A stretch of 64,000 bases of DNA from Geothrix campi (GTDB lineage Bacteria; Acidobacteriota; Holophagae; Holophagales; Holophagaceae). A program made the position numbers and the translations under genes. Below, in pieces: positions 8,662 through 16,851 of this stretch. The first letter of the stretch is position 1; each line of letters begins with the position of its first letter. The notes beneath the pieces were generated by a model that ran no database searches, was not told the origin of the DNA, and saw only the letters and a program-made list of their open reading frames with translations. The stretch spans positions 620,001 through 684,000 of the forward strand of contig NZ_JANHMP010000001.1 of assembly GCF_024609265.1 (NCBI RefSeq), in the 5' to 3' direction.

Positions 8662-10702
8662 CGGCCACCCGCCGCATGAGGGAATCCATGGCCAGGCCCA
8701 TCACGGCCTCTGGATCCAGCACCCACAGGATGCCCTGTTCCTGGAGGCTGCCTCCCATGATCCCCGGCGCATGGGCCAGTTCCGGCAGGCTGCGCAGCAG
8801 GAGGTCGGCACGCCCCACCACCTCGTCCACGCCCAGCGCGATCTCCAAACTGGCATTGACGGTGGCGCCCTGCTGGCGGAGCACCACGAGGAGACGCTGG
8901 CCCCCGGCCGGCTCAGGTAGTCCGAGGCAGGCCTGGAGCGATTCCATGGGCAGGTCCTCCCCCAGCACCTCGACCCGGCTGCCTCCGGTGAGCCCTGCGG
9001 GGCTCGCCTGGATCCGGAGCACGTGGCTGAGGGGGATCCCGAAGTCCTGGTGACCGCAGCGCACCTTCAGACAGCCGACCACGGCACGGGACAACGGGAG
9101 GCTCAGGCGTACCAGGCTTCCCCTATTCAGTTCGCTGCTGATCTGGATCTCCCCGCCCATCCCCTCCACTTCGGAGCGGACCACGTCCATCCCCACCCCC
9201 CGGCCGGAAATCTGGGAAGCCCGTTCCTGCGTGGAAAAGCCCGGTTCCAAGGTCAGCCGGTGCAGGTCCTCGGAGGAGTGGGCCTGCCCCGCCTTGAGCA
9301 GCCCCATGGCGATGCCACGGGCTTCGATCCGGGCCAGGTCGAACCCACGCCCATCATCCCGGATGTCGAACCGGAGGTTCCGGCCCCGCTGGGAGGCCGA
9401 GATCTTCAGAGAGCCTGTTTCAGCCTTGCCCTGGGCCAAGCGCTCCGAAGAGCCTTCAAGGCCGTGGTCGAGGGCGTTCCGGACGAGGTGGAGAAAGGGA
9501 TCTGTGAGGCGCCCGAGCAGGCTTCGCTCGAGTTCCAGGTCCCCCCCCTGGAAGGAGAGACGCACCGGCTTCCCCATGTCGCGACTGAGGGCCTTCACCA
9601 TGGGCTCGATCCGCCGGAACAGGCTTTCGACCTTCACCATGCGCATCTGGAGCAGGGACTTCTGGACCTCCAACAGCCCGGTCTCCATCTCACCCATCAT
9701 GACCAGCGGCCGATCGCCCCCTGCGCCCTGAAGCTGCCGCAGGACCTGACTGGCGGAATCCCTCACTTGCGCAACGGCCATGAGGCGGGCCTCCAGCTCC
9801 TCCACCCGCTGGGCCGGCAGCCTCAGAACCTCGACATCCTGGCTGGCCACCCCGGCCGGCAGGGAAGGCTGTGGGGCTTCGGTGGCCGGTGCCGGAGCGG
9901 ACAACGCGATGGGTTCAGACCTCAGGCTGGCCGGGATCCGTTCCGGATCGGCCAGTTCGAGGACCTCCAGGCCCTCCCCCGGAAGGGCTCCCAGGCCCTG
10001 GATCTCCAGGACCTGGGCCGCGATCAGCAGAAGGAAGCAGAGCTCTTCCTGGTCCTCGGGGGCCTCCAGGGGCAGGGTCGAGATGAGTTCGCCCTGGGCT
10101 CCGGCCGCCTCGCTGAGGGCTCGGAGCCGTTCGTCGAAGGTGCGGAGGTCCAGACGTACACGGATTCCATGGATGGGGATGCCCGCCAGGAGCACCGCAG
10201 TCACCCGGGTCCGCTCGTATTCGGACAGTGCCTTCAGCACGTCCGGCGGAAGGTCCAGCAACGAAGTGAGGTCGAGGACCGCACCCTCCGGAGGCCGGGC
10301 CAGTGCCTCCAATTCGCCAAGTCGACGCCGGAGGGCATGCAGGTAGTCGTCCGGCTCCGGCTGCCCACGCCGGAGGCCCGCCAGACCTGATTCCAGGGCC
10401 TGGATGCCGGATTCGAGGGTCTCGATCAGCGAATCCGTGGAGCGCAGGCGACCCTGGCGCATCAGATCGAAGATGTCTTCCATGCGATGGGCGGCCTGGC
10501 TGAACCGGGGGAACCCGAGCATCCCCGCCATGCCCTTGAGGGTATGGGTCGTGCGGAAGAGCGCGTTCACCGAAGCCTGGATCACGTGGGCGGGCTGGGG
10601 CGTCTTCAGCGTCGTCAGCTGCTCCCGGGCCTGTGCGAACAGGTCCTCGCATTCCGCCCAGACATCGTCGAAGGATGGCTCCAAGAGAACTCCCGATGAC
10701 AC
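8654..10702 (-). CDS. cheA: Chemotaxis histidine kinase CheA
   Basis: A 682-residue CheA. The N-terminal HPt domain carries the phospho-acceptor His53 in RTTHTLKGMAGML. Residues 130-270 form an intermediate domain unlike E. coli P2. A short dimerisation region (about 300-365) is followed by the HATPase domain with HLVRNALDHGLE (N-box), DDGRGFD and SGRGVGMDVV, and a C-terminal CheW-like domain from about 545. There is no C-terminal receiver. The start codon is GTG at 10702. No cheY, cheB, cheR or cheD lies nearby, so the receiver targets are elsewhere or include the receiver protein at 589-2406. It heads a minus-strand run of seven closely spaced genes. Confidence 0.95.
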   Translation of the reverse strand: MSSGVLLEPSFDDVWAECEDLFAQAREQLTTLKTPQPAHVIQASVNALFRTTHTLKGMAGMLGFPRFSQAAHRMEDIFDLMRQGRLRSTDSLIETLESGIQALESGLAGLRRGQPEPDDYLHALRRRLGELEALARPPEGAVLDLTSLLDLPPDVLKALSEYERTRVTAVLLAGIPIHGIRVRLDLRTFDERLRALSEAAGAQGELISTLPLEAPEDQEELCFLLLIAAQVLEIQGLGALPGEGLEVLELADPERIPASLRSEPIALSAPAPATEAPQPSLPAGVASQDVEVLRLPAQRVEELEARLMAVAQVRDSASQVLRQLQGAGGDRPLVMMGEMETGLLEVQKSLLQMRMVKVESLFRRIEPMVKALSRDMGKPVRLSFQGGDLELERSLLGRLTDPFLHLVRNALDHGLEGSSERLAQGKAETGSLKISASQRGRNLRFDIRDDGRGFDLARIEARGIAMGLLKAGQAHSSEDLHRLTLEPGFSTQERASQISGRGVGMDVVRSEVEGMGGEIQISSELNRGSLVRLSLPLSRAVVGCLKVRCGHQDFGIPLSHVLRIQASPAGLTGGSRVEVLGEDLPMESLQACLGLPEPAGGQRLLVVLRQQGATVNASLEIALGVDEVVGRADLLLRSLPELAHAPGIMGGSLQEQGILWVLDPEAVMGLAMDSLMRRVAGV

Positions 10703-10717
10703 GACATCGGCACCAGC

Positions 10718-10745
10718 GTCTGGAGTCTGGAGTCTGGAGTCTGGA
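10718..10745. repeat. Four tandem copies of a heptamer (GTCTGGA)
   Basis: The 7-base unit GTCTGGA is repeated four times without interruption just upstream of the GTG start of cheA (10702) in the 128-base gap to the divergent kdsB. A simple repeat in this place could change copy number by slippage and alter cheA promoter spacing. That is inference; the repeat itself is read directly. Confidence 0.9.
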
Positions 10746-10815
10746 GGCAGGGATCCTTGAGGTCGCCCGCGCTGCCTCAGGAAGCTCTCCCTCCCGGCTC
10801 CGGATCCCGGCCTGC

Positions 10816-10830
10816 TTTACACTAGGCCCC
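10816..10830 (+). promoter_or_regulatory. Possible -10 element of kdsB, perhaps leaderless
   Basis: TACACT at 10818-10823 matches the TAnnnT pattern of a sigma-70 -10 box and ends 7 bases before the kdsB ATG, with no Shine-Dalgarno sequence between. If used, transcription would begin at or next to the start codon. No convincing -35 box is seen, so this is weak. Confidence 0.3.
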
Positions 10831-11616
10831 ATGCGCACCCTTGCCGTCCTCCCCTCCCGCTTCCAGGCTTCCCGTTTCCCCGGCAAACCGCTGGCCCTCA
10901 TCGCCGGAAAGCCCATGATCCAGTGGGTTTTCGAGGCGGCCAGGCGGGCCCAGGGCGTGGACCGGGTGGTGGTGGCCACGGACGACGATCGCATTGCTAG
11001 CACTGTGCATGGTTTCGGAGGCGAGGCTGTAATGACGGACCCCGCCCTGCCCTCTGGCACGGACCGCACTGCGGCTGCCCTGGCCGCCCTTGGGGAGCCC
11101 TTTGACTGCGTCCTGAACATCCAGGGCGATGAACCTGCCATGCACCCAGAGACTGTCGCTGCCGTGGTGGCTCTCATGCGGGACCAGGCGGGCCTGCCCA
11201 TGGGCACCGCCGCCTGCCCCTTCGCCCACGCGGACGAGCTGTTCAATCCCAACGCCGTGAAGGTGGTGGTGGACGATCATCGCCGGGCCCTCTACTTCAG
11301 CCGCAGCCCCATCCCCTACTTGCGCCATTCCTCGATCTTCGAGCCCGACTTCCGCCCCTGGATGAAGCCGGAACAGCTTTCCCACTTCAAGCGCCATCTG
11401 GGCCTCTACGCCTACCGGCCGGACACCCTCCGGGCCTTTACCAAGCTGCCGCCTCATCCCCTGGAGCAACTGGAGATGCTGGAGCAGCTGCGGGCCCTGG
11501 CCGCCGGCATCCCCATCGGGGTGGCGGACACACCCTTCCTGAGCCTGGGCGTGGATGTGCCGGCCGACGTGGCCGCGGCCGAGGCCCTGCTGCGGGAGCG
11601 GGGACTGGCGCGCTAG
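10831..11616 (+). CDS. kdsB: 3-deoxy-manno-octulosonate cytidylyltransferase (CMP-Kdo synthetase)
   Basis: A 261-residue cytoplasmic enzyme that activates Kdo with CTP for lipid A/LPS core synthesis. The nucleotidyltransferase N-terminus (LPSRFQASRFPGKPL), VVATDD, the LNIQGDEP motif and the YFSRSPIPY segment are all present and in family order. The frame is open far upstream, but the ATG at 10831 gives the exact family start (MRTLAVLPSR) and the normal length, so longer versions are rejected. It stands alone between the divergent cheA and trxB. Together with lptD it shows that the organism makes a Kdo-containing outer-membrane glycolipid. Confidence 0.95.
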   Translation: MRTLAVLPSRFQASRFPGKPLALIAGKPMIQWVFEAARRAQGVDRVVVATDDDRIASTVHGFGGEAVMTDPALPSGTDRTAAALAALGEPFDCVLNIQGDEPAMHPETVAAVVALMRDQAGLPMGTAACPFAHADELFNPNAVKVVVDDHRRALYFSRSPIPYLRHSSIFEPDFRPWMKPEQLSHFKRHLGLYAYRPDTLRAFTKLPPHPLEQLEMLEQLRALAAGIPIGVADTPFLSLGVDVPADVAAAEALLRERGLAR

Positions 11617-11688
11617 GGCGCTCTGAGTGATCCAGGCGCGGTAGACTCGAAGCGCGGCCCTACGCCCGTTCCTTGCCAGGAGAATCTA

Positions 11689-12657
11689 GTGAGCCACCAC
11701 AAAGTCGTCGTGATCGGTACCGGGCCCGCAGGCTACACCGCCGCGCTGTATGCTTCCCGCGCGAACCTCGCCCCCCTGGTCTTCGAAGGCGTCCAACCGG
11801 GCGGTCAGCTCACCATCACCACGGAGGTGGAGAACTTCCCGGGCTTCCGCCAGGGCATCGCCGGCCCCGCCCTCATGGACGAGATGCGTGAACAGGTCCT
11901 CCGCTTCGGCACCATCATCAAGGCCGAGACGGTCCTCAAGGCCGATCTCCAGAGCCGCCCCTTCAAGGTCGCCACCGACAAGGGCGAATACACCGCCGAC
12001 GCCGTGATCATTGCCACCGGCGCCTCCGCCAAGTGGCTGGGCATCGGCAAGGACGAGCAACTCTCCCGCTCCGGCGGAGGGGTCAGCGCCTGCGCCACCT
12101 GTGACGGCTTCTTCTTCCGCGGCAAGGAGATCGCCGTGGTGGGGGGAGGCGACACGGCCATCGAGGAGGCCACCTTTCTCACCAAGTTCGCCACCAAGGT
12201 CCATCTCATCCATCGCCGGGACAAGCTGCGCGCCTCCAAGGCCATGCAGGACCGGGCCCTGAAGAACGAAAAGATCCATCCGGTCTGGAACAAGACCGTG
12301 CTGGATGTGATCACCGCCACCCATGAGACTCCCATGGGCGAGAAAGTGGAGAAGATCCGCGCCCTGAAGCTCAAGGACACCCTGGATGGCAGCGAGTCCG
12401 AGCTTCCGGTGGAGGGCCTTTTCGTCGCCATCGGCCATCAGCCCAACACCGGCCTCTTCGCGGGCCAGCTGCCCATGGACGAGACCGGCTACCTCGAGGT
12501 CGAGAAGGGCTCTAGCCGCACTTCCATCCCCGGCGTTTTCGCCTGCGGCGATGTCCAGGACCACGTCTATCGGCAGGCCATCACGGCCGCGGGCAGCGGC
12601 TGCATGGCCGCCATCGACGCCGAGCGCTGGCTGGCTGAACAAGGTCTTGCGGAGTGA
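11689..12657 (+). CDS. trxB: Thioredoxin-disulfide reductase
   Basis: A 322-residue flavoprotein that uses NADPH to reduce thioredoxin in the cytoplasm. The FAD-binding GTGPAGY motif (about 10-16), the redox-active pair Cys135/Cys138 in CATCDG, the NAD(P)H-binding GGGDTAIEEA motif and the C-terminal GVFACGDVQD motif are visible. The residues after the nucleotide loop include HRRD, typical of NADPH use. The start is GTG at 11689, with AGGAG at 11678-11682 just upstream. The last bases overlap the GTG of the alanine racemase gene (GTGA, 12654-12657), so the two genes form a coupled pair. Confidence 0.95.
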   Translation: MSHHKVVVIGTGPAGYTAALYASRANLAPLVFEGVQPGGQLTITTEVENFPGFRQGIAGPALMDEMREQVLRFGTIIKAETVLKADLQSRPFKVATDKGEYTADAVIIATGASAKWLGIGKDEQLSRSGGGVSACATCDGFFFRGKEIAVVGGGDTAIEEATFLTKFATKVHLIHRRDKLRASKAMQDRALKNEKIHPVWNKTVLDVITATHETPMGEKVEKIRALKLKDTLDGSESELPVEGLFVAIGHQPNTGLFAGQLPMDETGYLEVEKGSSRTSIPGVFACGDVQDHVYRQAITAAGSGCMAAIDAERWLAEQGLAE

Positions 12658-13793
12658 ATGAGCAGCATCTCGAACCCTTGCAGCGGCATCCGGAGGGCCG
12701 GGCCCTGCGGGCGGAAGTAGACCTGGGCCGTATCGCACGCAACCTGGGTCGGGTCCGGACCGCCTCGGGGGGCCGGGGGATCTGGGGGGTGGTGAAGGCC
12801 AACGCCTACGGCCACGGAGCCGTGCCTGTGGGTCGGGCCCTGGAGGAGGCGGGCGTCCACGGCCTGGCCGTATCCAGCCTGGAGGAGGGTCTGGAACTCC
12901 GCCGGGGCGGCATCGAGTGTCCGATCCTCGTGCTGGGCGGTCTGCGGCCAGAGGCTCTGTCCGCCGCCAGCGCCGAGAACCTCACCATCGCCGTGGTGGG
13001 GCCAGAGCATCTCGATGACTATGCGCGGACCCTGCCGCAGCACCCGGTCCGACTCCATCTGAAACTCGATACGGGCATGGGGCGGTTCGGACTGTTGCCT
13101 TCGGAACTGGGGGAGCACCTCCCGCAACTCCAACGCCTGTCGCCCTGGATCGAAGGCGCCATGGGGCACTTCGCCACGGCGGACGATCCAGATCTGGGCT
13201 TCGCCCAGCGGCAACGGCGCGTCTTCGATGCCTGCCTCGCCCAGCTGGCGGACGCGGGTATCCATCCGGATCAGCGCCATCACGGGAACAGCGATGCCTG
13301 TCTCCGCGGCTTGCTGGACCAGGACACCCACGTGCGTCCAGGCTTGGCGCTGTACGGCCTGACCATGCTGGCCGAAGGGCGCGTCCTGGGCCTTGAACCG
13401 GCCCTGGAACTGGTGGCGGAAGTGGCCCGGGTGAAGGCCGTGCCGGCGGGCACCACCGTGGGCTATGGCCGCACCTTCGTGGCGCCCCACCCTCTCCAGA
13501 TCGCCACCCTGGCCTGCGGCTATGCGGATGGCTACCGCCGCGACCTCGGAAATCGGACCGTGGTGGGCTTCCAGGGCAGGACCTTCCCCGTGGTGGGTCG
13601 CATCTCCATGGACTATCTCACCGTGGCTCTGCCCCTGGATGTGCCCGTGGCGCCCGGGGATCCCATGATCCTCTATAGCGGGGATCCCGCCGCGGCGCAC
13701 AGCCTTGAGCGTCTGGCCCAGGTCCTCGGCACCATCCCCTACGAACTGACCTGCGCGCTCCACCGCCGAATCACACGCCGGTTCCTGCCCTGA
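12654..13793 (+). CDS. alr: Alanine racemase
   Basis: A 379-residue PLP enzyme interconverting L- and D-alanine to supply peptidoglycan. The PLP-binding lysine is Lys48 in VVKANAYGHG, and the catalytic tyrosine is Tyr271 in GYGRTF. LDTGMGRFG, the HGNSDA strand region and VGRISMDYL are other family blocks. The start is the GTG overlapping the trxB stop; the ATG four bases on is out of frame. It ends 9 bases from the convergent lptD stop with no hairpin between. The pairing with trxB has no evident functional reason. Confidence 0.95.
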   Translation: MNEQHLEPLQRHPEGRALRAEVDLGRIARNLGRVRTASGGRGIWGVVKANAYGHGAVPVGRALEEAGVHGLAVSSLEEGLELRRGGIECPILVLGGLRPEALSAASAENLTIAVVGPEHLDDYARTLPQHPVRLHLKLDTGMGRFGLLPSELGEHLPQLQRLSPWIEGAMGHFATADDPDLGFAQRQRRVFDACLAQLADAGIHPDQRHHGNSDACLRGLLDQDTHVRPGLALYGLTMLAEGRVLGLEPALELVAEVARVKAVPAGTTVGYGRTFVAPHPLQIATLACGYADGYRRDLGNRTVVGFQGRTFPVVGRISMDYLTVALPLDVPVAPGDPMILYSGDPAAAHSLERLAQVLGTIPYELTCALHRRITRRFLP

Positions 13794-13802
13794 TGGGCTC
13801 TC

Positions 13803-16115
13803 CTAGCGTCGGAAGCTGAAGAGATCCCCCAGGCCGCGCAGGGTCAGGGTCAGGTCGAGGCGGTCCTCCCGCCCCCCGGGAGCGGTATTGGTGTTCAAGG
13901 CCACGTGGGTGAACTTCAGCACGTAGGCCACACAGGGCTCCACGTAGGCCAGGGCCACTTGGCTGGAGGCGAAGCCGCTCTGGTTGAAATCGTAGTTGGC
14001 GCTGAATTCCAGGCGGAGCCGATCGTCCCAGATCCGCTGGACGCCTCCTACCTGCACGCCCTTCTGCCTCACCAGGAAGCGATTGATCCCGGTGGAGAAG
14101 TAGGCCAAGTTGAAGCGGCTGCCGTTCTTGGCCTTCACATCCAGGCTCAGGGCATTGTCGGAGCCGCCGGCGCCCAGGTCCGAAGAACGGCGGAGGCTGA
14201 TCCGCAGCCGATCATCGGGCTCCACGTCCAGGTCTGTGTCGACACTGGACCAGCCCTGTTTGTAGCGCCCGTCGCTGAGGATGATGGGCGAGGCGTGGTA
14301 GCGCGTGGCGATGCGCAGCCGGGCCAGGTCTGCGAATCCCGAGCCGGAGCTGGGGCGTCCCAGGATGTGCTGCTTCAGCCCCAGTTCGAAGCTCCGCTCC
14401 CCCGAAGCGCTTTCATTGACGCCCGGAAAGGAATCGACGGTATCGAAACGCGGCAGCGTTCCTGCTTCGCCGTACAGGCTGGTCTGCGTCCACCCGAAAT
14501 AGGGCTCGGCCACATGCTTGAGTTCGCCTTTGTAGCCGAGGATCGAAACGTCCTTGAAGGTCCGGCCCACCTGGGGCCCGGACAGGCGAAGGTGCGCCGA
14601 GCCCAGGAACCGCGTGGCCGCCGCGCCATCCACCTGGAAGGGGCTGGTGGCAGGATTCACCGCCGTGTCCGTGGCCCCACCTTCCGGGTCGAACACTGGG
14701 GAACTCAGACTCGCGCTGTAGTGGGTCGCGCGGCCCATGGCTTCGAAGTCCGCCCTGAAGGGCCCCCACTGTCCCAGGCGGCCGTGGATGCGTGCGTTGG
14801 CGTCCTGGCGTTCCCAGGCATAGGTATCCGCGGGGGCCGTGGCGCTGCCTTCGATGCGGTAGGCGAAGCGGCCCAACCGGACGCCGCCATCGAGGTACAA
14901 CGGGCCGAGCAGGGAGATGGGGAAGAAGCGGAACTCGGCCTGCGGCAGCGTCTGCCTCTTCAGGGAGGCCGGGAAACCCGGACTGTAGAAGGGATCCCCC
15001 TGATCCTTGGTGTAGAAGAAACTGCGCTGCTCGGTGGCCGAGAGGTTGAGGTTTCCGAAGGTGTAGGTGCGCCCCAGATAGAGCGCGGAATCGAAGCTGG
15101 TCGAGCCCAGGTTGCCGATGCCCTTCCCGAAATCCGCGTCGACGAGGTTGTCCGTGGCCTGGTTCACATCCGCCGTGAGCTGCCAGCCGTCCTCGCGCTG
15201 CCACACCTCTTTGAGGGAGTACCGATAGCGGCGCGTGTCCAGGCTCTGCTGATGGATGGTCTGGCCGGAGAAGCTGCCCTGATGGGTCAGGTCCGGCCGC
15301 CAGCGCATCTCACCACCCCAGAGGACGCCTTCCTTCGAGAAGTATTCCGGCGACAACGTGGCGTCCGCCGAGTCGCCCATGACTTGATAGTAGGAAAGCC
15401 CAAGGGTGGTGCCGAAGGAGCTCGACATGCCAAGTTTCGGGGGGAGGAGGCCGGAGGTCCGCTCCGACTGGGCCGGATAGAGGGCGTAGGGCACATAGTA
15501 GATCGGGACCGCGCCTAGCAGCACCCGGGCGTTCCACATGCTCGCGAAGCCGTCGAGGTCCACCTTCAGGGAGGAAAGGCGCGCCTTCCAGCCGGGCCGC
15601 TCTTCGGGGCAGGGGCTCAATTCCACTGCGTCGAAAGCCCAGGTGCGCAGCGTGGTGAAGGCGACGTGGCTGGAGCGCAAGGTCCAACTCGGAGGCAGGT
15701 CCATCTGGAGCGCCCACGCCTCGCCAGATCGGCGTTCCCAGTCCATCTGCAGACGTTCTCCACGGAGCCGGAGGCTCGGACCCTCGAGGCGGATATGCCC
15801 TTCCGCCACCAGGCGGCCTTCCGCGATGTGGTATTCGATCCGGTCCGCGAGGAGCATCAGACCCTCTGACTGGATGGCGCCTTGCTCCAGGATCCAGACA
15901 TCGCCCTGCTCGCGAACCCGATCCCCGCGCCAATCGAAAGGCACCCGGGACAGCCCTGGCCCCCGTTCCACCCGGAAGGGGCGGAGGGACAGCAGTTCCG
16001 CTGCCGTGGACGCCTCGAGCGGGGAAAGTCGCGGGATGACTGGCAGCACCTGGGCCGCCAGCAAGGCCGGCAGGGTACCCAGCATCAGGCCTCGGGTCTT
16101 CCCGGGGAGGGCCAT
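13803..16115 (-). CDS. lptD: LPS-assembly protein LptD (outer-membrane barrel)
   Basis: A 770-residue outer-membrane protein that inserts lipopolysaccharide into the outer leaflet with LptE. An N-terminal hydrophobic signal (about 8-25) is followed by an OstA-like periplasmic domain (about 60-160), then a long region of alternating aromatic and polar strands forming the barrel. Only two cysteines exist, Cys169 in the SPCPEERPGW motif and Cys728 near the C-terminus, against four in E. coli. These correspond to one interdomain disulfide. The protein ends on an aromatic strand (LFSFRR). It is followed closely by the ZIP transporter gene upstream on the same strand. Confidence 0.93.
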   Translation of the reverse strand: MALPGKTRGLMLGTLPALLAAQVLPVIPRLSPLEASTAAELLSLRPFRVERGPGLSRVPFDWRGDRVREQGDVWILEQGAIQSEGLMLLADRIEYHIAEGRLVAEGHIRLEGPSLRLRGERLQMDWERRSGEAWALQMDLPPSWTLRSSHVAFTTLRTWAFDAVELSPCPEERPGWKARLSSLKVDLDGFASMWNARVLLGAVPIYYVPYALYPAQSERTSGLLPPKLGMSSSFGTTLGLSYYQVMGDSADATLSPEYFSKEGVLWGGEMRWRPDLTHQGSFSGQTIHQQSLDTRRYRYSLKEVWQREDGWQLTADVNQATDNLVDADFGKGIGNLGSTSFDSALYLGRTYTFGNLNLSATEQRSFFYTKDQGDPFYSPGFPASLKRQTLPQAEFRFFPISLLGPLYLDGGVRLGRFAYRIEGSATAPADTYAWERQDANARIHGRLGQWGPFRADFEAMGRATHYSASLSSPVFDPEGGATDTAVNPATSPFQVDGAAATRFLGSAHLRLSGPQVGRTFKDVSILGYKGELKHVAEPYFGWTQTSLYGEAGTLPRFDTVDSFPGVNESASGERSFELGLKQHILGRPSSGSGFADLARLRIATRYHASPIILSDGRYKQGWSSVDTDLDVEPDDRLRISLRRSSDLGAGGSDNALSLDVKAKNGSRFNLAYFSTGINRFLVRQKGVQVGGVQRIWDDRLRLEFSANYDFNQSGFASSQVALAYVEPCVAYVLKFTHVALNTNTAPGGREDRLDLTLTLRGLGDLFSFRR

Positions 16116-16122
16116 GGGTCGA

Positions 16123-16845
16123 TCAGTGATGATGCGGCAGCAGCCGCGCGCTGACGAGGAAGATCCCGACCCCGCTCAGGAGCGCCACTGTGCTGCGCAG
16201 GCCGGAGACCTTCTGCACTTCCGGCAGGAGGTCCGAGCTGGCCACGTAGAGTGCGAGGCCCGCCGTGAGCCCCAGGATCGGACCCGTCGGGAGATTCAGC
16301 ATGGACTGACCGGCCGCCCCCACCAGAGCCGCCAGGGCCAAGGTCGCGGCGGCCATGATCGCGCCCCGATTCCCGAAGCCCCGCACCAGAAAGATCGAAG
16401 CAATGGTGCCGCCCTCGGGAATGCGGTGGAACAGGATGCCCAGTACCACCAGGGGTCCCAGATTGCTGTGGGTGGCCAGGGCCGCGGCGATGGCCACGCC
16501 ATCCATGAGGCTGTGCAAGGAGAGGCCCACCAGCGCGAGGACGCCGCTGAGGGGGGAACCGTCCTTGTGCGTCTCCTCGCCGTAGTGGAAGTGGAGTGTG
16601 ATGCCATGTTCCATGACGTGGACCAGCAGATACCCCGCGAGGACCCACATCGCATTGCCTTCGCCTCCCTTGGCTTCCATGCTTTCGGGAATGATGCGGA
16701 CCAGGGTGACGGAGAGCAGGTAGCCCGCAGCCACGCCCGAAAGCAGGCGCATGAATTGCGCCCTGCCCTGGAGGAACCGCACCACGCCCCAGCCGCCCAG
16801 AAGGGTGGCCAGGGACGCGAGAGGGGCCAGCCAGTAGATGGACAT
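16123..16845 (-). CDS. ZIP-family divalent metal transporter
   Basis: A 240-residue integral membrane protein of the ZIP (ZupT-like) family, moving zinc or another divalent cation into the cytoplasm. Seven or eight hydrophobic helices are visible. The metal-binding helices carry HSLMDG (helix IV) and HRIPEG (helix V), the hallmark motifs. A His-rich loop (HGITLHFHYGEETH, about 80-93) precedes helix IV, and the protein ends in LLPHHH. It sits between RNase E/G and lptD on the minus strand with gaps of only 6-7 bases, so the three are probably one transcript. Metal specificity cannot be told. Confidence 0.9.
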   Translation of the reverse strand: MSIYWLAPLASLATLLGGWGVVRFLQGRAQFMRLLSGVAAGYLLSVTLVRIIPESMEAKGGEGNAMWVLAGYLLVHVMEHGITLHFHYGEETHKDGSPLSGVLALVGLSLHSLMDGVAIAAALATHSNLGPLVVLGILFHRIPEGGTIASIFLVRGFGNRGAIMAAATLALAALVGAAGQSMLNLPTGPILGLTAGLALYVASSDLLPEVQKVSGLRSTVALLSGVGIFLVSARLLPHHH

Positions 16846-16851
16846 GGGAGG

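Noticed and set aside
10633-10830. Longer kdsB with a 66-residue N-terminal extension
   Set aside because: The extension runs through the heptamer repeat and has no family similarity; ATG 10831 gives the exact family start.
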